From: Orychophragmus violaceus
Taxonomy: Eukaryota > Streptophyta > Magnoliopsida > Brassicales > Brassicaceae
NCBI GenBank assembly: GCA_030180135.1
Contig: CM058239.1
Span: 112,067,318 to 112,131,317 of the forward strand
DNA length: 64,000 nt
Direction: 5' to 3'
In this document: one piece after another, positions 9,186-21,337 of the stretch
Layout of the letters: each line of letters starts with the position of its first letter
Position numbering within the stretch: position 1 is the first letter of the stretch
Notes under the pieces: model-generated
Databases searched by the model: none
The model's input: the letters and a program-made list of their open reading frames with translations, nothing else
Told to the model about the DNA's origin: nothing
Position numbers and translations under genes: made by a program

Positions 9186-10687
9186 ATGCCTCCTCGACCA
9201 GCTCGCAAACGTAGAGCCACCACAGCAGCTGCAGCACAGCTCATCACCCTCCATAAGTTGAGTGGTTTCCTCGAGACTCGGAACCACCTGAGGACTATCA
9301 GAGAGTTCAAGAAGCCATACGGGCACCTTGGCCTAGAGCGGATGAGACGCTGATTCCGACAGATAAGGTCTGGGATATGGAGATTGATCAGTTACTTAAG
9401 ACTGAAACGTTCACGGAGAGGCCATTACTTGACCATTGGGACGAGTTTGACACATTGCTCTACAATGGTTGGTGTGGCATGACGCTTAAGCCGACCAAGT
9501 TTGTGGATTATTCGACTTGTAAGAGTCTAGGCATCGATGAGCAGGTTCTGACATTGTGTAAGGGCATTGGTCTGGGGACAATGCCTATGCAGCCATACGA
9601 GTTGTATCCTGATTTGGTCAGACAGCTTCTAGCCACTTGCAGAGTGATCTACCCTAACCCAGAGAGCAGGAAGGCTTCAGGAGGTTTCTTTATCTTCATG
9701 TGCTTAGGAGCCAGGTATCGGATTCCCCTTCTTGACATCTGTAGGATTTATGGATTCAGCACTGAGCCTGCGCATATTGGTATGTCTCTTGAGTGGGATG
9801 TGCCAGAAGCTTAGTATTTCTGGGAGTGTATTGGCAATGGTCGGTATAACTCGAGGACGACGAAGCTGATCCAGGTTAGGCATCCTGTTCTCAGATATGT
9901 CTTACGCATCTTGGGATGTACTCTGTTGTGCAAAGCTGAAGCCAACAAGATGCGTAAGAATGAGCTGGAGATGTTATTCATTGGACTGAGAGAGCAGTTT
10001 GAGGAGACTGATTTTAGAGATCCCACCAGAGGACTCAACCTGGGAGCTGTCTTTGCTCATCACTTGTGCGGTCTGCAGAAGAAGCCATTTGATGGTAAGG
10101 ATACTGAGTCAGTAGGGAGTCTGCTTACTCCCATTTTCAGGCATTGCAGGATTCCCTTAGAGGGTACGGAGTGTGATAACAGCAAGGAGTTCCTTGATTT
10201 TAGCCACCTGCAGAGTGCTACATGGCTGAAGGAGGGACGTGTATGGGTCTATTATGACCCTCCCACTACGAAGAGTGGTATAGATCTTCCTGCTGCTGGT
10301 CTGACACAGATTGATACGCTGGATGCCTTGAGATTCCAGCCTCCTATGAGAGAGCAGCGCAGTGTGCCTACTATGGCTCATTCGCTGGGAGAGCCTTCTA
10401 CACGCCCATCCTCCTCTTCTGCGCCTGCATCTGAGCCTACTGCTGATGCTTATGATATCGGACCATATCCAGCTCCATCTGTGCCACTTGGTGAGATGTC
10501 TGAGAGTGAGTAGAGAGAGAGACAGGATGGTATACTCCAGAGGATTTGGGAGTTCATGCGCACCTGCACATGTAGGAGACAGCCACAGATCCATCAGCTC
10601 GGTCCTTCACGTCGACGTAGACAGCGCTCTCCGGTTGTTTCTAGCGGTTCTGATCCTATGGCTGGCATAGATGATGAGAGCGAGTGA
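9186..10687 (+). pseudogene. ATHILA ORF-1 family gene, frameshifted and with two stops
   Basis: The gene starts at 9186 (MPPRPARKRR, basic, right after the acceptor). It changes frame at about 9255 and then reads through a region matching the Arabidopsis retrotransposon ORF-1 (ATHILA) family: residues such as GGFFIFMCLGARYRIPLLDICRIYGF, then YFWECIGNGRYNSRTTKL, then KMRKNELEMLFIGLRE. In-frame TAG codons stand at 9812-9814 and 10511-10513. The natural end is probably the TGA at 10685-10687, after an arginine-rich and acidic tail. The family's function is not established to my knowledge. It sits where an env-like gene would be, after a deleted pol. Confidence 0.8.
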
Positions 10688-12098
10688 GAGTGATCTCCAT
10701 TTTCAGACTATCGTTTCTGTATTTTATTTTTCTCTTTTTCTTTTTGCATTTCTCTTTTGATTTCCTTATAATACTTATGTTTGGATGATGTGTTTACTTT
10801 GACACTATTAGTTGCTTTGATTTTGTCTGTTTGCAGTGTTTTTCAGCTTGCAGGTTTGAAATTTGATAATTTCTCACGGACTAACCTGCTAAATTGCTGA
10901 CTGATCCGAGAATTCGCAGTGCGTCGATCGACACACTTCTGTGTTGATCGTCACAACACGAGAAATCGCATTGCAGCGATCGTTGCGGTCCTGAGAAACG
11001 ATTGACCCATGACGCAAATCGCCCTGCAACGATCGACGCACTTAGTGCAACGGTCGATGCAAGTGCGACAGAGGTAAAAATCAGACAGAACTCAACTCAT
11101 CCATAACATTTTTCTTACTTTCTTTTACCGACCCTTAGCTTAACACTACTGGGGACAGTGTGTTTTAAGTGTGGGGGAGGTAGCTACTGACTTTATCTTT
11201 CTGTTTTCTTAGAGTCAGTCCTTTTTCAAAATTTTGTTTTATTGAGTCAAAATGGTTTAAGTAAGAAACGATGAATTTTTGAGAAGTTAATAGCACTTGC
11301 AGGAACTTAAGTGACCATTGGGATGAGTTTGCAGAACAATCTATGACTATAAGAAAACCCCAACGCATATCAGCCTACTGAGAACACCCACATCACTTCA
11401 AGTATCAGAGGATCCTTTTACTGACTTCACATCTAATACTGACTTAATTTTCTCACCTAAGGGCTTGGAATACCTTTAGTCGGATTCTTCTGTGGGTTCT
11501 GACACAGCCTGTAAACCTGTCTAATTTGGTTCCCTTCTCCCCTTCTCTAAAGTAAAAAAAAAAAAAAAAGAGAATAATAAACTGAGGATTAGCTAGTAGC
11601 TCCGAAGTGGTCACGGGAGTGGTAGCTACCACTATTACCTCATGTGCATCCATGGAATGTGTCCAAAGTACACCCCATAACGGGAAGAACACTGATAAAA
11701 AATAAAATGATACCCAGTGGGGAAAAATCAGTTGTTAAGGAAGGGAAAAGAGAAGAAAGGAACCAGAGAAAGATAGTATGGTGGTCTAGGGCTGACAGAG
11801 TAAGAATCCATGTGCCCTTTGATCGATAATCCTTGGGTGAGACCGCACTTAAATTGCTTATAGAAGTCAGTAGAGTGAATTTGAATGCGTGAATGTGATG
11901 GTAGAGTTTACTTAGGACAGTTGCTAAGTGTGGGGGAAGTATATGTTGGTCTTGATGTCTGCAGGTAAAATCTTTCATGTGGCTTACTAAGGCGAATCTG
12001 AGTGTTGTTGCTTCTAAGATGAAAAGAGTTTCTGAAAGTTTTCAAACCTCTTCACCATGTTCTAGTTCTTTGTTTTGCTTGAGGACAAGCAAAGGCTA
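10688..12098 (+). other. Non-coding 3' region of the Athila-like element with three palindrome pairs
   Basis: No coding frame of note. Palindrome pairs lie at 10924/10944, 10976/10998 and 11029/11050. TTAAGTGTGGGGGAGG at 11164-11180 and a second GTGTGGGGGAAG near 11928 resemble the real polypurine tract, as if the 3' end had been partly duplicated. The stretch just before 12099 (GAGGACAAGCAAAGG) is typical of Athila 3' ends. Confidence 0.6.
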
Positions 12099-12111
12099 AG
12101 TGTGGGGGAGT
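12099..12111 (+). other. Polypurine tract of the Athila-like element
   Basis: AGTGTGGGGGAGT directly before the 3' LTR (TGATAT at 12112); the plus-strand primer. Confidence 0.85.
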
Positions 12112-13306
12112 TGATATATCATAGTTTTTACCGGTTTTAGACCATGATATAAGTATGTTTTAGAATCTTTTTAGAGTTTTTTACAGGTGTTATTAGGTAC
12201 ATGCACGTTTGGAGCGGAATTGGAGATTATGGAGCTATTTGGAGCATTTTGGAGTTTTGACCCGAGAGATAGAGCTCACTGTCCAGAACATAGATCTGTG
12301 TCGATCGACGCACATCAGCATCGATCGATGCACAGCGCGTTAGGCCAGACTCGCGAGAGTTAATGAAGATTGATGATATTGCAAAGTTGCCCAGAAGTTT
12401 TAGATATTTACACAGAAGCCCCAAGTCGTGATTAGGCTAATATAATTAGGTTTTAGAGTTTTATTTTGGATACGTTCGCATAATTTGAGCTGAGTGTTAG
12501 AGAGAGCTTTTGGGGCTGATCTGAACCTGTATTGCATCCTGTTTTTGGAGAAGATTTCAAACCCCTTTACTTCTTTATTCTCTTTTATGATATCTATTAT
12601 TTTATTGATTATGTTGTCATATTCCATGTCTGAGTAGATTCATAGTTAAGTTTAGGGATTCTCATTAGGGATTTCATGACTTGCTAGATTTATTTATTTC
12701 AGTTAAGGATTCATAACTTTATTTGTTCTTCAATCTAAATTGTGTTTAATGCTAGTTCTAACCTGATCACTTAGAATCTAGATCATAGGTTGCTAAATTG
12801 ACACGACAGTGTGGTTTAGAATCTGAACTATTTAGGTTGAGCAATTGAATTACTCGCAAAGGAATTTGGTTTAGTTTAATTGTGAATATATCGAACTTAG
12901 AATTAAAGCTGGTTTAATCTGTTAGTAATTACAAAGGAATTTGGATTGCTGCACTTAGACTTAGAGAATTCTCGCAACGACAGTTGGTTAATTCTATATA
13001 TGTGTTTGAGTTCTAGAACTGAGCTTAATTTGATCATGACTGAATAATTTATCTGCTTGTCTGATTTCCTGAGAACGCCCTAGACTTAGCGCTTTTAGTT
13101 AACTGCTTACAAAACAATCTCTGCTACCTGATTTACTTTCTTGCATTGCTTTTAGTTTCTATTCACATTTGCTTTCTCCTAGTTTAATCTTTACAGTTCT
13201 TTAATCTATCGTTGACCAGAGTCTCTGTGGATTTCGATACCCTATATACTACAATTGCATATCTGTGCACTTGCAGTTAAAATAGGATTAAAACCTGACC
13301 CTATCA
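12112..13306 (+). repeat. 3' LTR of the Athila-like element
   Basis: 1,195 bp, about 97% identical by eye to 4337-5530. The palindrome pair is kept (12301/12321). It is followed by the target duplication ATCTC (13307-13311). Confidence 0.95.
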
Positions 13307-13311
13307 ATCTC

Positions 13312-15297
13312 CGACATAATCTTGATGTGATGCATATTGAGAAGAATTTTTTCGACAACATCATGAATTATGTTATGAATGTAAAGGGTAAAACAAAAGA
13401 CACCGTCATGTCACGAAGGGATATAGAAATATTTTGTGCTCAACCACACTTGCAGCTTGATAGTGATGGTAAAGCTCCTTTCCCCGCCTACACACTGACG
13501 GAAGAAGCAAAGGAAAAGTAGTTGGAATGTGTGAAACATGCGGTGAAATTTCCAGATGGTTATGCATCAGACTTAGCTAGTTGTGTTGATATGGTGAATG
13601 GAAAGTTCTCGGGCATGAAAAGTCATGACTTCCATGTTTTTATGGAGCGGTTACTTCCATTTATCTTCGCAGAACTCCTAGACCAAAACGTTCACCTTGT
13701 GTTATCAGGTACTAATACTTGTAGTTATACGATAAGTGCGACACACACGCAAGATTATACTATTTATAATAAATTTGTTTATTAATAATGTTTTGTAGGC
13801 GTTGGAGGATTTTTCCATGACTTATGTGCAAGAACTTTGCAGAAAAGTCGCGTCCAAGTTCTAAAACAAAACATAGTCTTACTCATATGCAATTTGGAAA
13901 AGATCTTTCTGCCTTCTTTTCCGACGTTATGGAGCACCTGCCTATACATCTCCCCTACGAAGCAGAATTAGGAGGCCCTGTGCAATATAGGTGGATGTAT
14001 CCTTTTGAAAGGTTTTTCAAAAAGTTGAAAGGAAAAGTGATGAACAAAAGATATGCAGCAGGATCGATTATTCAATCTTATCTCAATGACGAAATATCTT
14101 ATTTCTCAAAGCACTACTTTGATGCAAATATACAAACAAAATCAAGGTAAACGATAATTTTGTTTGTATTAATGTATGTTATAAATATATATTTTAATCT
14201 GAATTACTTTTTACCGTGTAAGTTAACAAGATTCGATGAAGGTGATGCCTCCATATATTATGTCGATGGAGTACCTGATATATTTTGTCGCGTAGGTCGT
14301 CCAAGTGGAGAAATGCACCAAATATGGCTTTCGGAAAAGGACTACCAATGTGCACATTCATATGTTCTCCGAAATTGTGAATATTTTCAGCTGTTTGAGA
14401 GGTAAATTGGCTTTCGGAAAAGAACATTCATATGAGTATGTTTTGATTTCTCATCTATGTCTTCCTCTTATATAGTATGTTCGAAGATTATCTTTCTGCA
14501 AAATATTAAGAACTATGTGAAGAAGAAGTTGCCGTGAAAAGGGCTGAAGAATATTCTACATGGGTGAAAAATTATGTATGTTCCAAAACAGCTCTATAAA
14601 TATAGTGTGTATTACATATATGTAAACACATGATTAATGTATATTGCTATATGCAGGTACGGTACTGGAACGACATAACTCCTTTTCCTCCTTGGTTTAA
14701 AGAGATTGTGAATGGACCCGTGAATAAGGCCAAAAACATGGCCTATGTATTTCACAAGAGGATATTTGTTCCATACCCAGAATCACGGCGAGGGATAAAA
14801 GACTTGTAACTATGGGGTATGTGTAAAAGAAGAGAATTATTCCAATGCATCAGATGAAGCTGATTTCTACGGGATCTTGACTGATATTATACAACTTGTG
14901 TATAAGGGAATGATTGATCTGAAAATCACACTTTTTAAGTGCAAGTGGTATGACCCTGTTATTGGAAGAGGCACTCGGAAGAGCAATGGTGGTGTTGTTG
15001 ACGTTCTTTCATCGAGGAAATACAACAAATATGAACCATTTATTCTAGGTACGTATAAATATATAAATGTTGCAATCATATATATATATATATGTATATA
15101 TTTATAAATGTTGCAATCATATATTGTTTTTTTCAGCGTCTCAAGCGGAACAAGTTTGCTATATTCCGTACCCATACACAAAGAAACCAAAATATTCATG
15201 GCTCAATGTTGTAAAGGTAAATCCGAGGATTTATATCTCAGGAGAATACGAAATTCAAGAACCAACTCTTTTGCAACAAGAAAATGACGATGTATAA
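13312..15297 (+). pseudogene. CACTA TNP2-like transposase, C-terminal exons (Transposase_21, DUF4218, DUF4216)
   Basis: The transposase gene resumes right after the gypsy insertion. Exon pieces: 13312-13709 (LDVMHIEKNFFDNI motif, one in-frame TAG at 13519); 13798-14146 (DUF4218 region, PYEAELGGPVQYRWMYPFERF, with a frameshift near 13912); about 14220-14402; about 14477-14575 (with a TAA); about 14657-14808 (VRYWNDITPFPPWF), then a stop; and from 14812 the DUF4216 region (KCKWYDPVIGRGTR, then QVCYIPYPYTKKPKYSW after a small AT-rich intron at 15048-15137). Donors and acceptors are consensus GT/AG. Several stops and frameshifts make it a pseudogene. An acidic, glutamate/aspartate-rich tail trails to 15458. 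Confidence 0.88.
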
Positions 15298-15584
15298 TTC
15301 TTCTGACTACAATAGACGATGCCGAAGTCAGAAATTTGGTTCAAAATGTAAATCCAATACACCTCGATTACGATGTTGGAGATGCATAACAAGAAGATGA
15401 ATTTCAATGTAATGTTTCATCGTCTGATGATGATGATGAAGACGAAGAATATTATTAAGTTTTCTTAGATTTGGATAATAAATTTGCAAGTTTATTGAAT
15501 ATTAACAAGTTTGGTTTAAATGATTTTGATGTTTCATAAATTAAGTTTTTTGATCATTTTGATTTAGTTGTTTTTGTTTAACAC

Positions 15585-16030
15585 TTAAACCAATCTAATT
15601 GTTTTGTTTTAATTAACCAATTTCTAATTAACCATTTGATTTATTCAAAACCAATTGGTTTTTGGTTTAACAAATCTGATTTTCGGTAAAAACCAATCAA
15701 TTATAACTTAAACCAATCTAATTGTTTTATTTTAGTTAATCAATTGCTAATTAACCATTTGATTATTAAAAACCAATTGGTTTTTGGTTAAACCAATTAA
15801 TTTACTCTTAAACCAATCTGATTATGTATTTTAATTAATCAATTGCTAATTAACCATTTGATTTATTCAAAACCAATTGGTTTTTGGTTTAACCAATCTG
15901 ATTTTTGGTAAAAAGCAATCAATTATAACTTAAACCAATCTAATTTTTTTTAGTTAACCAATTGCTAATTAAACAATCTGATTTTTAGTTAATTTGATTA
16001 AACCAATACATTAAACCAATTTCAATAAAT
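15585..16030 (+). repeat. AT-rich minisatellite (3.5 units of about 100-121 bp)
   Basis: Units start CTTAAACCAATCTRATT near 15590, 15709, 15808 and 15930. Each contains AAACCAATTGGTTTTTGG, itself a near-palindrome around CCAATTGG. It lies between the two CACTA genes, upstream of the second gene's promoter region. Confidence 0.8.
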
Positions 16031-16187
16031 AAACCAATTTCACTGAATTGTTATACCAAAATCGATTTCTTTATACGATTGGTTTAGTGAAATCGATTTT
16101 AGTATAACCAAACGGATTTCCCCCATATTCCTTCATTCTCACAAACCCTAAATTGCAACATCCTCTCCAACGAATCCGATTCCTCCA

Positions 16188-18893
16188 ATGGGGAATGGAC
16201 GCGGCGGTGCTCCGAGACGAGGCGGCGGTGCTCAGAGACGGGTGACGCCGAACATAACTCAGAAGCAAGATAGAAATACGCTGTCAAGAGGACCACCCCC
16301 ATTTTTACAGACAAGATACGATTTCACGCCGTCGAAGAAAAATCGTCCCTCCCAAGCTAGTTCATCCGAAGCTCCGTCTTCCTCCCAACCTCCGGTGTTA
16401 AACCCCTTCAGTTCAGCACCTCATTTCCGCGACTATCCACCGCCGGTAGAGCTATTAAAGAAATCTCAGCCTCGATGCCATGAAGTCGTAACCAGCACCA
16501 GCGCTAGTCAACACCATCGATCTCCACCGCCTCCGCCTCCGCCTCCTCTGCAGTACTCTCCGGAACCTCAACAGCCTAACAGTATCCATTCTTCAGTAGC
16601 TCCAGACGGTGATGGTGAAGAAGATGAGGAAGAGGAGGAAGGACCACAACTTGCGCCGGTTCTCCAAGATGACCTCATGCATCTACTCAACGCACTCCTT
16701 CGGGTGCCAAATCGGGAACAATTTACAGAAGTTCTATCTCCCTCACCAAAGCCGGATATAACATGGTATGTCTCTAAACCCAAATTGAAATGTTTAAAAG
16801 TGTTAGCTTTAGGATGTTTGCTTGACGAGTTTTCTTTTGATAATTGATGTGTTGTATGAGTTGGATGATTAATGGGTTTGGAATGTTTGATTGTTTGATA
16901 ATGGGTTTGGAATGTTTGATTAACATGATGATTAATATGTTTGATTGTTTGATTGATTAGTTTGGAATGTTTGATTGATGAGTTGGACGATTAATGGGTT
17001 TGACTGATTTTTTGCGATTGTTAATTGAAGAGCTCGGGCTTGATATGTGTCTGTTATGATTCTCAGTTAAATTCTCAGACAGTTGTTGAACAAGATAAGT
17101 AAAAAAAGAATCTATATATGAATTAAGATTAGATTCTAAAAAATGTCTTCTTGTTTAGATATTAAAATGTCTTCTTGTTTAGATAATCTGATATTAAAAT
17201 GGCTTCTTGTTCATATTTTCCATGTTTTTGTCATAGTTTCCATTCTTTTTTATCACGTAAGCCTATCCAAGTTTTGTAGACTTTTAAGAAACATTACTTT
17301 CTTCTTATTCATACGGCTTCTTGTTCATACGCCTGGTCCACTCAGATTTTATTTGAGTTTTTAGTTCTTATCATGATTTGTTTTTTCAATGCATGTATGT
17401 ATGTATGTATGTGTTTGATGTTCTTAATGGGTTTCTCTTAGATGTGCTCAACTCAAATCAGTTTGGTTTGAGTTGATATCTCTCGGGTTTGTTCTTTGTT
17501 CTACTCACATATTTTCAATGCGTGTATGTATGTATGTGTTTGATTTGCTTAATGGGTTTCTCTTAGATGTGCTCAACTCAAATCAGTTTGGTTTGAGTTG
17601 ATATATCTCTCGGTTTTGTTCTTTGTTCTTCTGAATATTTTCACTTCTGGTTACCAGCATTTGTATATGTTCTTGTTCGCAGCATCTGTATTTGTTTGAC
17701 AGCAAATGAGACTGTTTAAATTGTTGCTTGTGATCATACTGCTTCTTTAATTGCAGGTTTGGTCGCGACAAAGGATCACTCACGAGGCAGATTACTAGGA
17801 TATTCACCAACAAGTTCGATGGACTTTTTTATAGCTGGACAATAGTTCTTTGGGACAGACAAGAACGATACTTCATTGAATTCGCGGTGAGGTTTCTCTT
17901 CTCTATCTTTCCTATATATATTACTTGTACGGTTTTCACTAAGGTTTTGTTTTTGAAATGTAGAAACCCCACCATTGGGATCCACTAATCTCAGGAACTG
18001 TCCAAATGCACTTTGAGAGGATATGTCAACGACGAATGAAAGGAATGGTCTCGACTGCGCAGACTTCTCGCAAGCGTCCACCTTGGATAAACTTGACACT
18101 GTGGGCAGAGATGACAGCCCACTGGGACACAGAAGACGCAAAAGCAAAGAGCATTACCACATCTAATGCTCGTAAGTCTGATCGTAAAGGTCTGGGTATA
18201 GCAATACACTTGTCTGGCCATAAGTCTTTTGAACAGATCAAATAGGAAATGGTAAGTTGCCACTCGTATAAATCTGTTTTGGTGTCAAATAGATCTGATT
18301 ATCGTGTCACATTACAGGAAGAGGAGTACGGAAGTCCCGTAAGTATTGGCGAGGTGTTTATTAGGACTCATACGAGACCAGATGGGAGTTTCGTTTGGCA
18401 GCTAAGAAGGGTGAACATGAGGCAGCCAATTTGTACGGTGATGACGGTGATGCACAACCTCGGGATCTCACCGCTGATGAGTACAACGAGCTATTTCTTC
18501 AGGTAAGTAGTCTAAGTTCTTCACTAGTTGGTATTAGTTTCTATACTTTATCAATTTTATGAACTGTTTTTTTTTTTTGGGCAGGCCACATTCAAGGATA
18601 ACAGGGGGCGTCTTTATGGTCTTGGTAGCATGGAAAACAGCCTAGGCAATGGCAAGCGTAACCACTTGAGAAGTAGTTCATCATTTATGGCACTCCAACA
18701 ACAACTACAAGAAGCTCAACAAAAAATAGCGGACCATGCAGCTTATAATGTACGTCGTGAAGCAGAGATGGCCACACTTGCCACTCAACAACAATCCAAG
18801 ATCGACCACTTGTCTATGCTTTAGAAGTATCTCCGTCAAACTGATCCACAATTCTGCGACTTCATGGATTCTCAGACAGCTTCTAAGCCTTAA
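16188..18893 (+). pseudogene. TNPA-like plant transposase (Ptta/En/Spm, Transposase_24), five exons
   Basis: Exons with GT/AG borders: 16188-16765, 17757-17886, 17964-18251, 18318-18502, 18585-18893. The first encodes a glycine/arginine-rich start, a serine/proline-rich linker with a proline run (about residue 112) and an acidic run (about 146). Exons 2-3 carry the conserved Ptta core (SLTRQITRIFTNKFDG, WDRQERYFIEFA, HWDPLISGTVQMHFERIC). The C terminus is a coiled coil (LQQQLQEAQQKIADH). In En/Spm this protein binds the subterminal repeats. Lesions: TAG at 18243-18245, a 1-bp frameshift in exon 4 near 18390, and TAG at 18822-18824. Exon 2 joins exon 1 in frame, which supports the intron model. 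Confidence 0.88.
17382..17640 (+). repeat. Two-unit tandem duplication (about 129 bp) in intron 1 of the TNPA-like gene
   Basis: TTTTCAATGCATGTATGTATG at 17382 and again near 17511 start two nearly identical units, each with (TATG)n, TGGGTTTCTCTTAGATG and CAGTTTGGTTTGAGTTG. The same intron has an older array of TTTGGAATGTTTGATTG-like units (16870-17010). Confidence 0.8.
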
Positions 18894-19119
18894 CAGCTAG
18901 GCCTTCTAATCTTGTATAAAATCAGGCTTTAGACTTTTGACTTGTAACATTTCTATAGATGAAATGTTTTGGTAACTCTACTTTTGAATTTTGGTGTATA
19001 TATAATTGCTATGTTAATGTAATATGATTCCAAGATGTTTTTAAATACTGGTTGTATGTAAATTGTATGCAGGTTTAATAATACAAACAAATGAGAGGAA
19101 CAATATAGAAATTGGCAAA

Positions 19120-19562
19120 TGACTGAAATCGTGAAAAAAATAGTCGCACATCAGTCTCTCATTAGTCGGTATTTGGTCGCTAATCCGTCACATATTAGTC
19201 GTAGGTTGATAATATTATTCGTTAATTGGTCACATGTGTTTACGACTAATTTTCGTCTTCACAACAACTGGAGTCGCATATTAGTCGCAACATATATGCG
19301 ATTAATATGCGACTGATCAGCGCTGACAAATACCAAAGTCGCATATGAGGTCGTTGATCAGTCGCAAACTGTTTGCGACTAATATGCGACCAAGAAACGA
19401 TGCACGGTTAATAGTTGTTAATTAGTTGTAACGTTACGACTAATTAACGACTGCTTTATTTTGCGACGCAAGATTTACGTCTGTGCTTATTAGTTGCATA
19501 TCAGTCGCGGAATTGACATTAACGACTGATATGCGACTACATGTCTAGTCTCTATTTAACTG
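19120..19562 (+). repeat. CACTA-1 3' subterminal repeats
   Basis: Dense copies of AGTCGCA / TGCGACTAA motifs in both orientations match those at the 5' end. The region ends at the right terminal inverted repeat. Confidence 0.85.
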
Positions 19563-19575
19563 TTTTCTTGTAGTG

Positions 19576-19676
19576 TGAATAATTATTCAGGTACAAAAAT
19601 TATCTATTTGGCTTACTAATTTTATATTTGTTAAAATTACATAAAATTATTCATAATCGCTTAAACTATATGGTTA
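19576..19676 (+). repeat. Host repeat A, right half
   Basis: Matches 50680-50790 (TAATTATTCAG, TTATCTATTTGG, ACTATATGGTTAACAATGGA). With 1979-2159 it makes up the same repeat that is whole at 50557-50790. Confidence 0.75.
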
Positions 19677-19734
19677 ACAATGGATGTTGCACTTTCCTTG
19701 CATTTGATATTCACACACCTATATACATTCGATC

Positions 19735-19918
<184 letters not shown>

Positions 19919-20512
19919 ACATGAGAGGAGTGCGATAAGATCAATGAGCAACGTTGCTTTTGATGCTGCCATGTTTTTTTAAAGTTTTTAATTTGATATG
20001 TATGTTTTATGATTGTGTTTTGAGATTCTATAGTCTTAGTATCTATTTATATTATGTTGTACGTGAGACGTTACCGTTTGAGAACTGACGTTAAAGTTGT
20101 ATGTGATCTATTAATTGATATACTTTATTTTATGGATGGATTGGAGTAAAATCTTACATAATCTCGACGAGATATGTATTAGGCTAGGAGTCATCACTGC
20201 TTCAACTTTTCCTTCCAACTCCGTGGATTAATTATTTTAAATATCCTATCCGTTTTGTAAAAATGCAAATCATATGATACTATATATTAAAAAAATATAC
20301 GCATTTTTAGTTTGTGACTTATTTAGGAGAAAAAAACGAGGAAGGATATAATGTTGTTTAATATTTACACTATTAAGACGAATTTAATTAACAAAATCAG
20401 ATGTTTTTTCTTTCTTTTTATTCCTCAAAATACATTCAGATGAAGGCCAAACTCGTTTCAATATATTTAAGTGTTTCAATTTATTTTAAGATTTTGATTT
20501 TCTTGAACTATA

Positions 20513-20680
20513 CGCTATAAGAAAACATGCCCATTACTGATGGAAAATAATACGTTGGAAATTGCCGATAAGAAACCGACGGATCCTCGACGGTGACATA
20601 TCCGTCAGGTATTCGTCGGTAATTCTCGACGGACTTGCTCTTCGTACGGAATTTCCCTACTGAATATCGACTGAATCCGT
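20513..20680 (+). repeat. CACTA-2 5' subterminal repeats
   Basis: Repeated CGACGGATCC, CCGTCAGGTATTCGTCGG and CGACGGACTT motifs follow the terminus. The same motif class fills 51490-51887 at the other end. Confidence 0.7.
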
Positions 20681-21337
20681 TTTCCATTGATATTCCGTTG
20701 GTTAGTTATCGGTTAATTGTAATATCAAACAAATATCAATATATTTATGTATGTAAAACGGTAAAGTAACAGTAAGCTAAATGGTTTCTATCCCCTCCAC
20801 TTACTTCTCCGTGCCAAGGTTCGATACAGGGGAGAAGGGAGCTTTTCTTTTATTGTTCAATTTCCTGACAGAAATCCAAGGGGGAGAAAAGAAGGCACCA
20901 TTTCCGATGGATTTCCGATGGAAATTTTAAAATCCGTCGAGAATCCGTAGGAAATTACCGACGAAAAACCGAGGGTTTCAAAATTGGAAATGAAAAATTG
21001 AAAATCAACCGAGGACATAATGTAATGATCTTTTAGACCACATACCATCCTTTACATCCTCTTAGAACACATATTCTATGGTTTTAATAAAATCAAGTAT
21101 GTCGGACGAAAACAACTTCTTAGTACACAATGGTGTTTAAGAAGAACTTATATATGACAATCGCTCGATTTACTGAAAACATAAATTATCGGTAATTTGT
21201 ATATAAAGAAGCTATATTTGACAATAAACCTTGTCATTTAGGTATAACGTAAGTACCAAAGTCTTAGAATCCCAAAAACCATACCATAGAGAAACCCTAA
21301 ACCCTATCTCGTTGAAATATGTCTGAAAATTCTGTTG
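20681..21337 (+). repeat. CACTA-2 internal module, copy 1 (left part)
   Basis: Starts GATATTCCGTTGGTTAGTTATCGG and includes TTCTATCCCCTCCACTTACTTC. Homologous to 31826-32530 and 42031-42690. It is cut at about 21338 by the large LTR element and resumes at 30898. No coding frame is credible. Confidence 0.75.

Larger units (their letters stand above)
4337..13306 (+). mobile_element. Athila-like Ty3-gypsy retrotransposon without pol, nested in the CACTA-1 transposase gene
   Basis: 8,970 bp with two LTRs beginning TGATAT and ending TATCA, target duplication ATCTC on both sides, a tRNA-Asp-type primer-binding site, a polypurine tract, an intact gag-protease frame and a broken ATHILA ORF-1-type gene. 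Reverse transcriptase, RNase H and integrase are missing, and the space between the two genes is too short for them. It is therefore non-autonomous and must have been mobilised in trans. A hand comparison of the LTRs gives about 34 substitutions in 1,195 bp (near 3%), so the insertion is fairly young. It carries 11 of the 21 paired palindromes. Confidence 0.95.
2160..19575 (+). mobile_element. CACTA (En/Spm) transposon, CACTA-1, with nested gypsy element
   Basis: The element starts CACTACAAGAAAA at 2160 and ends with its inverse, TTTTCTTGTAGTG, at 19575. It is flanked by the 3-bp duplication TGA (2157-2159 and 19576-19578), as CACTA elements require. Inside, in order, are 5' subterminal repeats, a TATA box, a TNP2-like transposase gene, an AT-rich minisatellite, a TNPA/Ptta-like gene and 3' subterminal repeats. 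Without the 8,970-bp gypsy insertion and its 5-bp duplication it would be about 8.4 kb, normal for an autonomous CACTA. Both genes have stops and frameshifts, so it cannot act alone. The uninterrupted paralogous site near 50670 confirms the borders. Confidence 0.95.

Noticed and set aside
4501..12340. CRISPR-like look of the spaced palindromes
   Set aside because: Repeats are 12-16 bp, imperfect, in isolated pairs with variable gaps, and in a plant genome inside retroelements. Not a CRISPR array.
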